Below the pieces are notes generated by a model. That model did not search any database. It had not been told where the DNA came from and saw only the letters and a program-made list of their open reading frames with translations. Shown here piece by piece: positions 1 to 10,047 of a stretch of 64,000 nt of DNA (positions are counted from its first letter, which is position 1; each line of letters starts with the position of its first letter). Source of the DNA: Metaphire vulgaris (lineage: Eukaryota > Annelida > Clitellata > Crassiclitellata > Megascolecidae). The position numbers and the translations under genes are program-made. The stretch lies in NCBI GenBank assembly GCA_018105865.1, contig CM030847.1:13407089-13471088 (forward strand), written 5' to 3'.

Positions 1-361
1 GTGCACTCTGCTCTCAGAACCCAGGATTTTCTGGAGCAAAATTGTCCAGAATTCATCAAGAAAGATGACTGGCCACCCAACTACCCAGATATCAATCCAC
101 TTGTCAATCCACGGCTGGGGAATCATGCTCGACAGATATCAAAAGTATCAGTCAAAGCCACAGAACGTCACAGAGTTGAAGACGGTGCTGAAGAATATCT
201 GAGAGAGTATGTCTGAGGACCAGATCAAGAAGCTGATACTGTCAGTGAAGAAGCGCTTCTTGGCATGTGTGAAGGCTGAGTGGGGCATTTTGAGCAGCTG
301 CTCTCGTAGCAAATCATCTGAAACCCCCTTTAAAACGGCCCTTTTCAGGGCCAACAAATAA
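1..361 (+). pseudogene. Tc1/mariner transposase, C-terminal remnant
   Basis: The first frame reads FIKKDDWPPNYPDINPLVN, matching the third catalytic block (WPxxSPDLNPIE/D) of DDE/D transposases, which cut and rejoin transposon ends in the nucleus. The last acidic catalytic residue is replaced: V stands where Tc1 has E. Near 165-200 the family-like reading passes to another frame and meets a stop; it then continues as MSEDQIKKLILSVKKR and related residues to about 361. Frameshift, stop and lost catalytic residue make this a dead copy. Confidence 0.8.
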
Positions 362-600
362 AAATTTTTTATCACTTTATTATGACGTTATATTCCAATG
401 TCAATTTCAAAATGTGAGTCTCTTTAGTTTTTGGGCCATATTTCAGCAAACACTAAAGATATCAGCATGAAATTTGGCAATTACATCAGAAACATTCCCA
501 TTTCCCAGGTATTGCCTCTAAATTTCATTTAAATCGCTACACACGCGGCTGAGATATTAAATATCATAAAGGGGGCCAGTTTTTACTTGTTCACCCTGTA
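1..600 (+). mobile_element. Tc1/mariner-type DNA transposon, 3' part
   Basis: The window opens inside the transposase. The element's right end is CTTGTTCACCCTGTA finishing at 600, whose reverse complement TACAGGGTGAACAAG is a typical Tc1/mariner terminus, followed by TA, the usual target dinucleotide. The left end lies outside the window. Positions 362-585 are AT-rich 3' flank without coding content. Assignment rests on the terminus plus the transposase motif described in the next entry. Confidence 0.8.
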
Positions 601-654
601 TACACAAATAGATAGGGTAGGATAGGTCAGAGAGGTCCATGGGTCCATTTTTTA

Positions 655-822
655 GAACCCAACCCAACCCAACCCAACCCAGCCCATGCCGATAACAGGT
701 TTACTTGACCCAACCCAACCCACTGTAATACATTACTGTTTCTTAAACCATGACTTATTTTATGACCCAACCCAACCCACCATTAATATATAAAAGTTTG
801 ACCCAACCCAACCCAACCCAAG
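655..822. repeat. CCCAA-rich interrupted simple repeat
   Basis: Blocks of repeated CCCAA lie at 656-684, about 708-722, 764-779 and 800-821, separated by AT-rich spacers. The interruptions and internal position argue against a telomere. Confidence 0.9.
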
Positions 823-1189
823 GACATATCTGAGATAAGTAGTTATCGGCTGCGATGGCTCGTAATAATCATGATTACCAGTATAACCATAATAGTTTCA
901 TTGCTGTATCGATAAAAATGCATAATAATGATTATTATTATATTTGAAAGAATTGTTTGATTAGGCCTATATGTAGCACAGACTTGAGTAGAGGTGATGA
1001 CGACGATGACAAGAATTATTGACATAAGCGTCAACAGGCTAGATAGTCATACACATAAATACAGTCCTTGCTTTCTAATGTTAATGTACGATAATAATTC
1101 TCATCGTTACTCACAATTAATAATTCCATTATCATCTTTATCACACAGCAGATAATTGATAAGATGCGACCAGGATGACCAGCAGGACC
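823..1189. other. AT-rich spacer
   Basis: No coding similarity, terminal repeats or RNA gene recognised; ATT/ATA-rich with weak trinucleotide runs. Confidence 0.6.
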
Positions 1190-2230
1190 AAAACAGGGCA
1201 TGAGTCAGCACGGCCAGCGGTGATGAAAATAACAAAAGGAAATACAAAACCCATGAATGGATATAAATTGGAACAAGTCAAGTCATTCAGATATGTTGGA
1301 TGGGTGGTTGAAAGCAATGACATTCAGCAAGAAGTATAAAATGAAGAATATCAAAAGGGTTCCAAACAATGATAAGGATGAAAAAACCTATGGAGAAAAA
1401 AACTTAACAATTGAAACCAAATGGAAAATATACAACACAATAGTAGTATCTCAAATACTAAGTAAGTAGGTAAAGTAAAGTAAAATCTCGTGGATTTCTA
1501 TAGTGCCTTGGAAAGCAGCACAACAGTAGCTGCTTATTCTTAGGCGCTCAGCCTTTCTTAAAATAGCTATGGGGAAGCTATATTATCAGCCAGGCAATAG
1601 TCAACATCCAAAGGGCAGTGAGGCTAGGTTGTTACAGCTATGGAGGAAATGATTTTAGAAAAAGGAAGGATTTAAGCTTAGATCTGAAGACTTGAAGAGA
1701 TAATGCTGGAATTATAGGAAATGAGGATTCACATTTTATTGTTTGGAAGTGTCCAAGTCTGCGGAGGGAAGCTGGGATTGAGTTCCAAAGTTCAGGTGAG
1801 GCGTATGAGAAGACACGGTTGCAAATTTTCAGGGATGAAAATGATGAAATAACTATATGGCTGCGAGATATGGACAATAGAAATGCTGATGAAAAAACTA
1901 ATGGTGGCAGAAATGTGTTGTTTGAGCGAGACAAATACAGTGTACTGGGGATGAGCAGATTGCAAAATGTAAGAAATGAAGATATAACAGATTGGGCTAA
2001 AAGAGATTATATCAAAGATTAGAAGAATATTAACATGGTTTGGACATGGGTACAGAATGGAAAACAACCGATGGCCATACAAAGCTCTACACACAAAGAT
2101 ACAGGGAAAGAGAAGAAAAGGAAGACCGACTAAACAGTGGATTGACAAAATCAAGGAAACTCAAACTCAGACAAATCAACATCGCAGAAGCTGAAAGACA
2201 AGCCAGAGAAGAAAACATTGTAAGCATTTC
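1190..2230 (+). mobile_element. Non-LTR retrotransposon C-terminal remnant with nested insertion
   Basis: Part one (1190-1470) encodes a reverse-transcriptase (RT) thumb: KLEQVKSFRYVGW, then TKWKIYNTIVVS. Part two (1838-2230) carries RLQNVRNEDI, WFGHGYRMENNRWPYKAL, GKRRKGRP and AERQAR, the C-terminal block common after RT in endonuclease-RT LINEs. The parts are split by family A at 1473-1837. In part two the reading moves between frames near 2020-2215, so it cannot encode a working enzyme. Clade is uncertain; RTE-like is the best guess. Confidence 0.7.
1473..1837 (-). mobile_element. Family A (L2/CR1-type) LINE 3' end, nested
   Basis: Minus-strand reading gives NRVFSYASPELWNSIPASLR and KLKSFLFLKSFPP, the C-terminus of L2/CR1-type polyproteins, then a 3' UTR ending GGCACTATAGAAATCCACG and a TTTAC-rich tail at 1473-1490. 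It is near-identical in layout to 41610-41985. It interrupts the plus-strand LINE around it, so it inserted later. It is 5'-truncated. Confidence 0.8.
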
Positions 2231-2856
2231 CTATCTAGCTATTGCCGCAATTAGCTGGCAGAACCGAGATGATGACTGTTTATATAGAGAAAACACAAGC
2301 ATAATTAAAAGTGTTACGCTCCTGATTTTCATTTATATTCAATGTCTGGTGCATCACTTTGCAAAGTTCAACAATAATCAGCCAGCATGGAAGGTGCAGG
2401 GCTCAGGAGATGCTAATATGATCCATACTGCTTTCTTACAGTAAATTACGCCAGTAAGCATGTATGTGCAGGGGTCCGACTGGCCACCCCGTTGGTGCTT
2501 TGAGTAATTTGAGTAATTTGTGCCCTTAGAGCTTGACGAGTTAGAAAGAAATATGTTGATTCATTCATAGGTACAGTGATATGGACAAAGGGAACAGTTA
2601 GTTTCAAGCATAAAAGACAGTAACTGCTGATGCACAAATAAGTTAATACTGAATGCATTTCAACAGCCACCATTAAAATATAATAACATGTTTTAAATTT
2701 TAAAATCATTCAATGCTGTACAGCAAAATATTTCATTGCTTTGCCACAGTGAACATTTTCCTACTTCAGTTGGAAATAAAAAATAAATTATATAAAATAC
2801 TGCAATCATACTTTAAACTACAGTACTGTGTTGGAAACAATGTTATGGTGTCTATG
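2231..2856. other. Intergenic / possible 3' UTR
   Basis: No transposon coding similarity recognised. If the exon at 2857-2996 is real, part of this stretch would be its minus-strand 3' UTR. No clear polyadenylation signal was identified by eye. Confidence 0.3.
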
Positions 2857-2996
2857 TTAGTACTCAGCATTTTCATCTTCTTCATTGAGGAAGTATATTC
2901 GAACATATCTTCCATCATTCACATCATTCACTTTAACCTCTTTGTGATGTCGGGCTAGCATCCAGCTACTGAGTCCATAAGCAAGTGTAGGCAATC
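2857..2996 (-). CDS. Candidate terminal exon of an unidentified host gene
   Basis: On the minus strand a pyrimidine-rich stretch ends in TTTGACAG at the intron side, followed by 140 bp that stay open to a TAA at 2857-2859. The peptide starts GLPTLAYGLSSWMLARHH and ends VRIYFLNEEDENAEY, with a short hydrophobic start and a very acidic tail, like the C-terminus of a small membrane protein. The exon begins two bases before the first full codon. It matches none of the retroelement motifs nearby. I do not recognise the protein; upstream exons would lie beyond 3000 and were not found. Confidence 0.4.
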
Positions 2997-3099
2997 CTGT
3001 CAAAGCAATGTATTATATTATCAAACTGATACACATAAAATGTATTAGTTCATCTTTCTTGCAACATTTGATTATGATTACTAGACAATTCGCATACAT

Positions 3100-3380
3100 C
3101 AGGGGTGCACAACCTTTTTGAGGCCAAGGAAAGGGCCAATTGAATGTTCTTACATATTTTCACATAGCTTGAGAGCCAGAAAAAAAATGCACGTTTTATA
3201 ATAATAACTGCACTACTCATACAGCTATGTAAAAGTGAGTCAAAATAAAATGAAAACCAGTATTTTACTTATTTCCCTACCAATGTATCACTTATGCAGT
3301 CTGCAATTGGTCTAACCATTCTTATGTGATGGCTGTGACTGAATGCCTTTAATTACTTTTTAATGTCTGGCTCTAGTTCA
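3100..3380 (-). mobile_element. hAT element, one end only
   Basis: Starts CAGGGGTGCACAACCTTTTT, nearly the same terminus as the complete hAT at 30970-31877. Internal text such as GACTGAATGCCTTTAA resembles that element near 31333. The other terminus is missing; the sequence is cut off by the LINE starting at 3381. Strand follows the transposase direction of the complete copy. Confidence 0.65.
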
Positions 3381-4802
3381 GTTAGGTTAGGTTAGGTTAA
3401 AAAGTCAATTTATATAGCGCAAAAACATGAACGAAAAGTCAAAGGCTAGAGCGCTTTACACTAATACGATGTCTCGAAGAAATAAGTTTTAAGTTTCCTT
3501 GCGAACGATTCAACATTGGACTCTCTGGTCACATGGCCAGGTAATGAATGCGTTCCAAAGAATAGGGTTTCCGCACTTGAACGACCTCTCGCCGAATTTT
3601 GCCGTTTGAGACGGAGGAGGAACGACCAGTCTGATGTCTCGACTGGACCTTAGTTGCAGACGCCTGTTGGTAGACGATGGTCTCAGGACCAAAGACGCCA
3701 GGTAGTTCGGGAAAGCTGGATCGTGTAGGGCTCGGAACGTGAGGATACACCTCTGGTAGGCAATATGCTTCGGGATGCGAAGCCAATGTAGCTTCTCTTT
3801 CAGAAAAGGGGAGATGTGCTCTCCCCTTCGAACCCCAAAGATAATCCGGGCAAAGGCATTAAGAACCATCTGCAGCCGATTCAGCTGGTAGTTGGGCAGG
3901 CCCCAGAGAATACTGTTACAATAGTTGACCCGATTGATAATGAAAGCACGAACTAGGAGAGTCGCAGCCGAGGTTGGTAGATGATGGCGAATCTCCCTGA
4001 TCTGCCGCAGCTGATAATAGCAGGACCGGGAGACGTTTCCAATATGAACGTAAAACGTGAACGATGTGTTGAAGTGGACTCCCAAGAGGCGCACTTTGGA
4101 GGATGGAAGGACGTGCTCTCCATCGATCAGGAACGGGGCGCAACTGATCAGGTGCCCCTCCTCGGAGTCGCGAGCCACAATAGTTTTGTCTTGTGAGGAT
4201 TTAGCGCAAGACAATTCACGTCAGTCCACTTTTTAATCCTGGTGACACAGAGATGCGAGCACGGAGTCCCTCAGTGTCAGAGGGGAGGAAAAAAGAGTAA
4301 ATTTGCACATCATCCGCTTAAGCGTGCGCCTCCAAACTGCAGGACCTGACTATGTCGCTAATCTCTGCGACATAAAGAATGAAGAGCACGGGTCCTAAAA
4401 CCGACCCCTGCGGCACTCCGCTGAGGACCCGGCGCGGGGACGACGTTTGTACTTTCCAGCAGACTGACTGCGTTCTGTCCGTAAGGTAGTCGCGTAGCCA
4501 GGCGAGTACCTTGCCTCCGATATCATAGGATAGTTCGAGTCGACGAATGATGATATCATGGTCCACGGTATTGAAGGCTGCCGAAAGATCAAGCGAACAG
4601 AGGAGGGCCAGCTGGCCATTCGCTATGGCATCTACAATGTCATTATATATTCGCAATACGGCAGTTTCAGTCGAATGGCCAAGCCGGTACGCCGACTGAT
4701 TCCTTGGCATGAGGCCATTAGATGCCAGGTAATGGACCATTTGCAAATTACAGCCCTCTCGAACACTTTCGAGAGGAAGGGGAGATTGGATACTGGACGG
4801 TA
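3381..4802 (-). mobile_element. Family B L2/CR1-type LINE, 5'-truncated
   Basis: Minus-strand RT: PVSNLPFLSKVFERAV, QSAYRLGHSTETAVL, LDLSAAFNTVDHD (motif A), GVPQGSVLGPVLF (motif B), then a stop exactly where Y of the YADD catalytic box should be (A-stop-ADDVQIYS). The C-terminal region includes VNYCNSILWGLPNYQLNRLQ and LHWLRIPKHIAYQR. The 3' UTR ends GCGCTATATAAATTGACTTT plus a TAACC-repeat tail at 3381-3400. Dead copy; the enzyme would reverse-transcribe its own RNA at the target site. Confidence 0.88.
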
Positions 4803-5130
4803 ATTGGACATGTCAGTTGTTGCAACCTATAAAATGGAAGTGAGATTGCTACAGAAATTGAGATTGATAATACCTGCTATGACACAAGAAGCGGCAAAAG
4901 TTCATGCACTTGTAAGTACAAGACTGGACTACTGTAATAGCTTGTTAGCACAAATCAGCAGCACACAAATTCAGTGCCTTCAGGTGGTGCAGAACGCTGC
5001 AGTCCGCCTTTTAACAGACACAAAGAGGAGCCAGCACATCACACCGGTTCTACGTGAATTGCATTGGATTCCGATCAAGCAGAGACTGATTTTTAAGATA
5101 ATTTCCCTCGTGGATAATTTAATTTAATTT
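4803..5130 (+). mobile_element. L2/CR1-type LINE C-terminal fragment
   Basis: Plus-strand open frame contains TRLDYCNSLLAQISS, LQVVQNAAVRLL, and SQHITPVLRELHWIPIKQRL, the post-RT block of L2/CR1-type elements. Truncated at both ends: family B abuts on the left and an oppositely oriented LINE 3' end on the right. Confidence 0.8.
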
Positions 5131-5169
5131 ATATTTAATTAGCTATTTATATTGCACCTAATCAATTAA

Positions 5170-6601
5170 CCCGTTGCAGGGGGATTTAATTTTTTCAAGT
5201 CGTCCCCAATCGGGGTATTTAATTTGGGGAAAAGGCGTTCATGTGAAAATGTGAACATACAAGTTTTAAACTTACTATATTTCAGGCTATATAGAAGCTA
5301 GAAAGATGCGGTTTGCACCGTTGTTTAGCATTTTTATTGCTCTTTTCGAACCATCCGTGCCAAAGAAGAAAATTTTGGGGTAGGGTCCACCCTACAGCCC
5401 AAAATAGGACCCTCCCCAACATTTTGGTCAAATTTTGTTCCAAGTCAAATAGCAAAAAATTTTCCGCGGTAACCCTCAAACTGTGAGCGAGAACATTATA
5501 AAGGGATGTAATTGGAACAGAATTATACAAAAAATTTTGAAGATTGGACAAAATTTGGAGCAGTTATGCTTTTTCAAACAATATTACTCATTGCTCGAAG
5601 AAATGACAATATTGCGAACAGATTTTCAATCTGAAAAACCGAACAACTCCGTATATTTCAGGCGGTATAGAAGCTAGAAAGATGCGGTTTGCACCGTTGT
5701 TTAGCATTTTTATTGCTCTTTCGAACCATTCGTGCCAAAAAAGAAAATGTTGGGGGTAGGGTCCACCCTACAGCCCAAAATAGGACCCTCCCCAACATTT
5801 TGGTCAAATTTTGTTCCAAGCCCAATAGCAAAAAATTTTCCACGGTAACCCCCGAACTGTGAGTGAGAACATTGTAACGGGGTGTAATTGGAACAGAATA
5901 ATGCAAAAAGTTTGAAGATTGGACAAAATTTGGAGCAGTTATGCTTTTTCAAACAATATTACTCATTGCTCGAAGAAATGACAATTTTGCGAACAGATTT
6001 TCAATCTGAAAAACCGAACAACTCCGTATATTTCAGGCTGTATAGAAGCTAGAAAGATGCGGTTTGCACCGTTGTTTAGCATTTTTATTGCTCTTTCGAA
6101 CCATGCATGCCAAAAAAGAAAATTGTGGGGGTAGGTCCACTCTACAGCCGAAAATCGGAACCCTCCCCCCAAAAAAATTTCAAAGCGCAATAGCAAAAAA
6201 TTTTCAGTGGTGACCCCCCAATTGTGAGCGCGAATGTTTTAGAGTGGTGTAATTGGAACAGAATGGTGCAAACATTTGGAAGATCGGGCCAAAATTGGCA
6301 GAGCTATGATTTTTCAAACTCCAGACTTCAGTCTTTTTCGAGGCATTTCAATGCAAAACCAACGGCAACTTGGACGATCTTCTGCAAGTTTTCTGGCTTA
6401 TATTATAGTCAACAACAGCGAAGAAAGTGCTGCCATCTATCGAATGGATAGTAAACTAAATCAAAAAGTTACTCCAGGAGTCCCGGAGCGGTTTAAAACT
6501 GGAATGTCCGATGGTTATGTGGCGCACCGTTTTAAGACGGTGTTACCCGTTTCATAATGATTTTCGGCCGCCGTCTTAAGACGGTGTTGCCCGGCAACGG
6601 G
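5170..6601. mobile_element. piggyBac-like non-autonomous transposon, 1,432 bp
   Basis: Flanked by TTAA at 5166-5169 and 6602-6605. Ends are CCCGTTGCAGGGGGA and CCCGGCAACGGG, so the termini form a short inverted repeat beginning CCCGTTGC. TTAA duplication with CCC-starting ends is the piggyBac hallmark. No transposase is visible; the interior is three tandem repeats of about 375 bp plus a unique right part. It would depend on a transposase from elsewhere. A sister copy is at 10048-11069. Confidence 0.8.
5270..6400. repeat. Three tandem ~375-bp repeats inside the piggyBac-like element
   Basis: TTCAGGC followed by a TATAGAAGCTAGAAAGATGC stretch starts at 5281, 5657 and 6032, giving periods of 376 and 375 bp. 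Unit 3 diverges after about 6130. Each unit keeps a minus-strand open frame of roughly 80-90 codons with a recurring GWTLP/TFSF-like stretch, but ORF ends differ between units, so coding is doubtful. Confidence 0.88.
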
Positions 6602-6800
6602 TTAATGATAGCAAGCACATTAAATTAATGTCAATTATTATAAGCACAATTAAACAGATGTGTCAACTGTTTACGAAAAGCGACGGGCGACTTTATGTTC
6701 CGTAGCGCTGGTGGAAGGGTGTTCCAGGCAATGGGGTGCAACATACGAGAAGGCTCTGAGGAGAGGTACCGGAATAACTTACCTGTGGATGTAGGCAGTT

Positions 6801-7086
6801 AAGGTCGATGCACATACCATTTGGACTCAGATCAGATAACACAAGAACTTTGGTCACTACTTGAACCAGAACAAAGATTGGTGATCGTTCATTTAGGAAG
6901 CCAGAACCTTACTACTGGAATGCTCTCCCAGCGGAGCTACGGGACAATACAACCTCTCGAGACGTTTTCCTTTCAAGACTTAAAACATTACTCTTTGATC
7001 AATCAGCAGCGGCACATTTGTGCTAAGTGCGCCTATTAATGAACTATCTAATCTAATCTAATTATTATTATTATTATTATTGAAAG
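6801..7086 (+). mobile_element. L2/CR1-type LINE C-terminus and tail
   Basis: In one plus frame: GDRSFRKPEPYYWNALPAEL, then SRLKTLLFDQSAAAHLC and a stop, followed by a short 3' UTR and an (ATT)n tail at about 7063-7082. This is the conserved end of L2/CR1-type ORF2. 5'-truncated. Confidence 0.8.
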
Positions 7087-7109
7087 ATAAGATTTATGCG
7101 GTAAATTTT

Positions 7110-8200
7110 CCTAGAAGGACTGTTTGAACACACTATATAGTTCATGAATAATATTCATGAATAATATAGGTCAGGATTTAACAGAGTAGTTGATCTTGAA
7201 CAGCCAGGTCTTCGGTCACTTCTTAAATATTTCCAGAGAAGTGATGTTTAAACACTGATGAGGAGACAATTCCAGGCTTTCGCTGCGGTAACCGGGAAGG
7301 CGCGGTCGCTGGCAGTGGCAAGGCATGTGTGCAGCACGAGGAGTGCTTCAGTGGAGCCAGATCGCAGACGCCTTCTACTGCCTATGTCTGCGGATCTTTC
7401 TGCAGAGTTCAGACCTGAGATAGGAGGGGCTGATGTCGTGCAGGCACCAATAGACGAGGGTTGCCAGCGTAGGTCGATCAACAGCGACGCGATGTGGTCG
7501 TGCTTCCTTGATTGATGGATCAGGCGTGCAACCGCATAAAGTACGTTTTGGAGTCTGTCAAGGAGGTGTTTCGGGAGCCCTGCTAAGCTGACGTTATCAT
7601 AGTCGAGTTTAGTGATTACTAAGGCGCTGATCACAGTCTTCAGGGTGGTAAGAAAGACATAATTCCACATGCTGCGGATCAACCGCAGTGCTGCATAGCA
7701 GCTGGCGATGGTGCGTGTCATGTGTTGCCTCGTCGTGGCGGTATTGTCGTTGTAGATGCCGAGATTTCTGACGTAGGGGCTTGGATGGATTTCATGACCA
7801 TTAATCCAGACCGAGGTGGATTGGAGCAGGTGCTGCTGTCTTCCAGTTGCCATCCATATAATTTCTGTATTCGCAGTATTGAGCTGGAGATGAATTGAGC
7901 CTAGCCATTCTGCAATTTCTGCAACACAGTTCATAATTCGTGATTTGAGTTGTAGGGTGAGAGCTGAGTGACAACTCCCATATACTTATCTGCATATAGG
8001 TGTGCCTGCAGATCATGCCTGTGAGCTAAGTTGAGTAAATCGACCAGGTATAATGCAAAGAGAATGGGCCCGAGGACCAAACCTTGAGGGTCCCCATTTG
8101 TGACTGGGTAATTGTCCGATGCTGAGTTGGCACAGTGTACAGAGTACCGTAGGTGTGCTGGTTAAGGTACGATGAGAACCTTGCAAGTTATTAATGTTCT
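7110..8200 (-). mobile_element. Family L L2/CR1-type LINE, degenerate
   Basis: Minus strand, from 5' to 3': a damaged motif B near 8090, LHLYADK-type box (HLYADKYMG) near 7990 where the second catalytic aspartate of YADD is lysine, LQLNTANTEIIW, ITKLDYDNVSLAGLPKHLLD, RLQNVLYAVARL, and SDRAFPVTAAKAWN. Frame changes occur near 7930-8010. Its 3' region resembles the copy at 20686-21168. Non-functional. Confidence 0.82.
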
Positions 8201-8303
8201 TAAGCAAAATTCAAGCAAATGTATATCTGATGTATAAACTGAAAGAGGCAGTTTAGTAACTACCGGTAGTAGCTACTAGTCACTAACTTACCGGTACTAC
8301 TCA

Positions 8304-8621
8304 CTATGTGACAAATCCTGCATCTGAAACTATGCAGAAGGGCTGGAGGTCAGTTGCTATTATGCTTGAGATAGCACATGTTATTGAATGTTGTAGAATA
8401 CTGTTATGTCCAAATGGCTTTAATTTCTTGACAAACCTATCAATATTACCTTGCTTCGTCGATTCAGAACTGTCTTCATCCCCTAGTTTGCACTCGTTAA
8501 CTTTATTATGAATCTCATTTGATGCTTTGAAAGTATGCCATACTGAGAGTAATGTGCAGACCAAAGATGATTGATAGGTCCTAAGTGACGATTTCCCCAG
8601 ATGAATGTGCTTTCTGACCAC
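8304..8621 (-). pseudogene. hAT transposase N-terminal fragment
   Basis: A 105-codon minus frame contains QGNIDRFVKKLKP, then ITCAISSIIATDLQPFCIVS and DAGFVT. The sequence around DLQPFxIVxDxGF is characteristic of hAT transposases between the BED zinc finger and the RNase H fold. It stops just after that block, so the catalytic part is missing. No terminal inverted repeats were found close by. Confidence 0.65.
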
Positions 8622-9200
8622 CTCGACTCAGCTATCCTAGCCTATCCATTACATATGTTGCAGTTGGCCTTGCTTTCGTCGGCATCATTAAGTGTGAAAT
8701 AACTCCAGATCTCGCTGGTTAAATTCAAATTAGTTTTATTTATTACTTTGTATAATCTTGACAAATAACTGACGTCACTGCCTCAAACGATGTGTGACAT
8801 AGTTTCAGTAAAATTTAAACTTTGCAGGTGCATTAGTTAACTTAAATTTGCGGGTGCATTCATTAACTTCAGTTAAGTTGCTCTTCATGAAAACATGAAA
8901 TGTGCCAATAGGCCTAATATTCAGATCCGGTAGTTTTGGGACATAAGTATTTCACAGATCTGGATATTGCTGGATACCACATTATCTGGCTGGAGCGAAT
9001 GTCGAGAACGGTTTCTGGCCATTCCCTAGTATCAAACTCATCAAGCATCACTTGCTTTGTTCTCATGTCAGTCAAGCTATCTTAACTCTTTGGCTGCTAA
9101 GTTGTTTTCACAGAATTTACCCTTCAACAGTTCCCCAAAATGTTTTAAATCAAATATCACAGCAATATTTACAATGCATATGTCATTTGAAAGGGTATTT
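8622..9200. other. Unassigned stretch
   Basis: No coding similarity or terminal repeats recognised. A short near-duplication of CTTCAGTTAA/GTTAACTTAA text occurs around 8830-8880. Confidence 0.5.
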
Positions 9201-9204
9201 GATT

Positions 9205-9516
9205 ACCTACAAGAATCATCATCATCAGTGTTTCTGTCTCTCGACAGGTCCAGGTATCCAGTTTTCCCACTCCGATCGATTGTTTGCTTCTTCTTTGAGT
9301 TCCTGATATCCTTTATTCATCATCCACTCCAACATCATCTTTCTCGGTCTACCTCTCACTCTCTTTCCCTCCATTTTTCCTTCGATTATTGTTCTTAGTA
9401 AAGAGTCATGCCGGAGGACATGTCCCATCCAATTTCTCTGCCTTTTCCGGATTGTATCTATCAGGCTTCTTTCTTCCTCTATTTCCTTCATGACTTCCTC
9501 GTTTGTCTTATGCTCT
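9205..9516 (-). mobile_element. LINE C-terminus (RTE-like)
   Basis: Minus strand: KTNEEVMKEIEEERSLIDTI, RKRQRNWMGHVLRHDSLL, EGKRVRGRPRKMM and REWENW-like text. This GHVLR/GKRxRGRPR block follows RT in several invertebrate LINEs. The plus strand shows a short ATCATCATC tract at 9217-9226, i.e. a GATGATGAT 3' tail. Only the last ~100 residues remain. Confidence 0.8.
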
Positions 9517-9689
9517 GTGTATTTTACAAGAATATGAAAATAAAAATGTAACATTTGCAATTACATTCTTCATATTTCATAAGATATAAAAATTTAAAAA
9601 AATTTAAAAAATAAAATTGGACTTTGAAGTTCATCAAAAATTTTGTCAGTGCTCAACAAGACAGTGTAAGTAAGCAATCCGGTTAAGAG

Positions 9690-9960
9690 GTTAAAGCCCA
9701 CACACTGCACTACTTTGGTCATGCAATGAGGAACAGCAAAGACACCTTAGAAGGATCTGTGAACACAAGACTAGCAGAGGACACAAGAAACAGTAGACCT
9801 AAAATGTCTTGAATAAAGTCATTCCATGGAGTGACCTCTCCAGATCCAACCTTCTACATGCATTTGAGAACAGAAAGCAATGGACAACACTTACTTGTTT
9901 GTACAGTCAGCGACCACAAGGTAGCAATGGCATTTCACATGACATTTAGAATCTCAAGAT
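9690..9960 (+). mobile_element. LINE C-terminal remnant, heavily decayed
   Basis: Plus strand readings AHTLHYFGHAMRNSKDTLEG and, in other frames, the downstream ENRKQWTTL-like text match the FGHxMR ... ATEDRKQW C-terminus of an RTE-like LINE. Frameshifts and stops break it. Confidence 0.55.
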
Positions 9961-10047
9961 TCGAGACTTGATTTTAAGAATTGGAATACCAAAAATTGGT
10001 ATACAGGATTACATCAGTCCCAAAAATTGATACAAAGAGATTCTTAA

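Larger units (their letters stand above)
5131..6800 (-). mobile_element. Family E LINE 3' end, split by a piggyBac-like insertion
   Basis: A minus-strand 3' end (TATTTATATTGCACC near 5141) stops at 5169 and resumes at 6606. The resumed part encodes on the minus strand the AWNxLPPALRN and VAFRKQL type C-terminus seen in the copy at 50578-51330. The 1,432-bp piggyBac-like element between them is flanked by TTAA on both sides, explaining the gap. Confidence 0.65.

Noticed and set aside
655..822. CCCAA blocks, and the TAACC run at 3381-3398, as telomere-like DNA
   Set aside because: Interrupted, short and internal; the second is the tail of a LINE.
5282..6196. Three similar minus-strand ORFs (80-90 codons) as a tandem gene family
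   Set aside because: They are repeat units of a non-autonomous transposon, ORF boundaries differ, and no known domain is visible.
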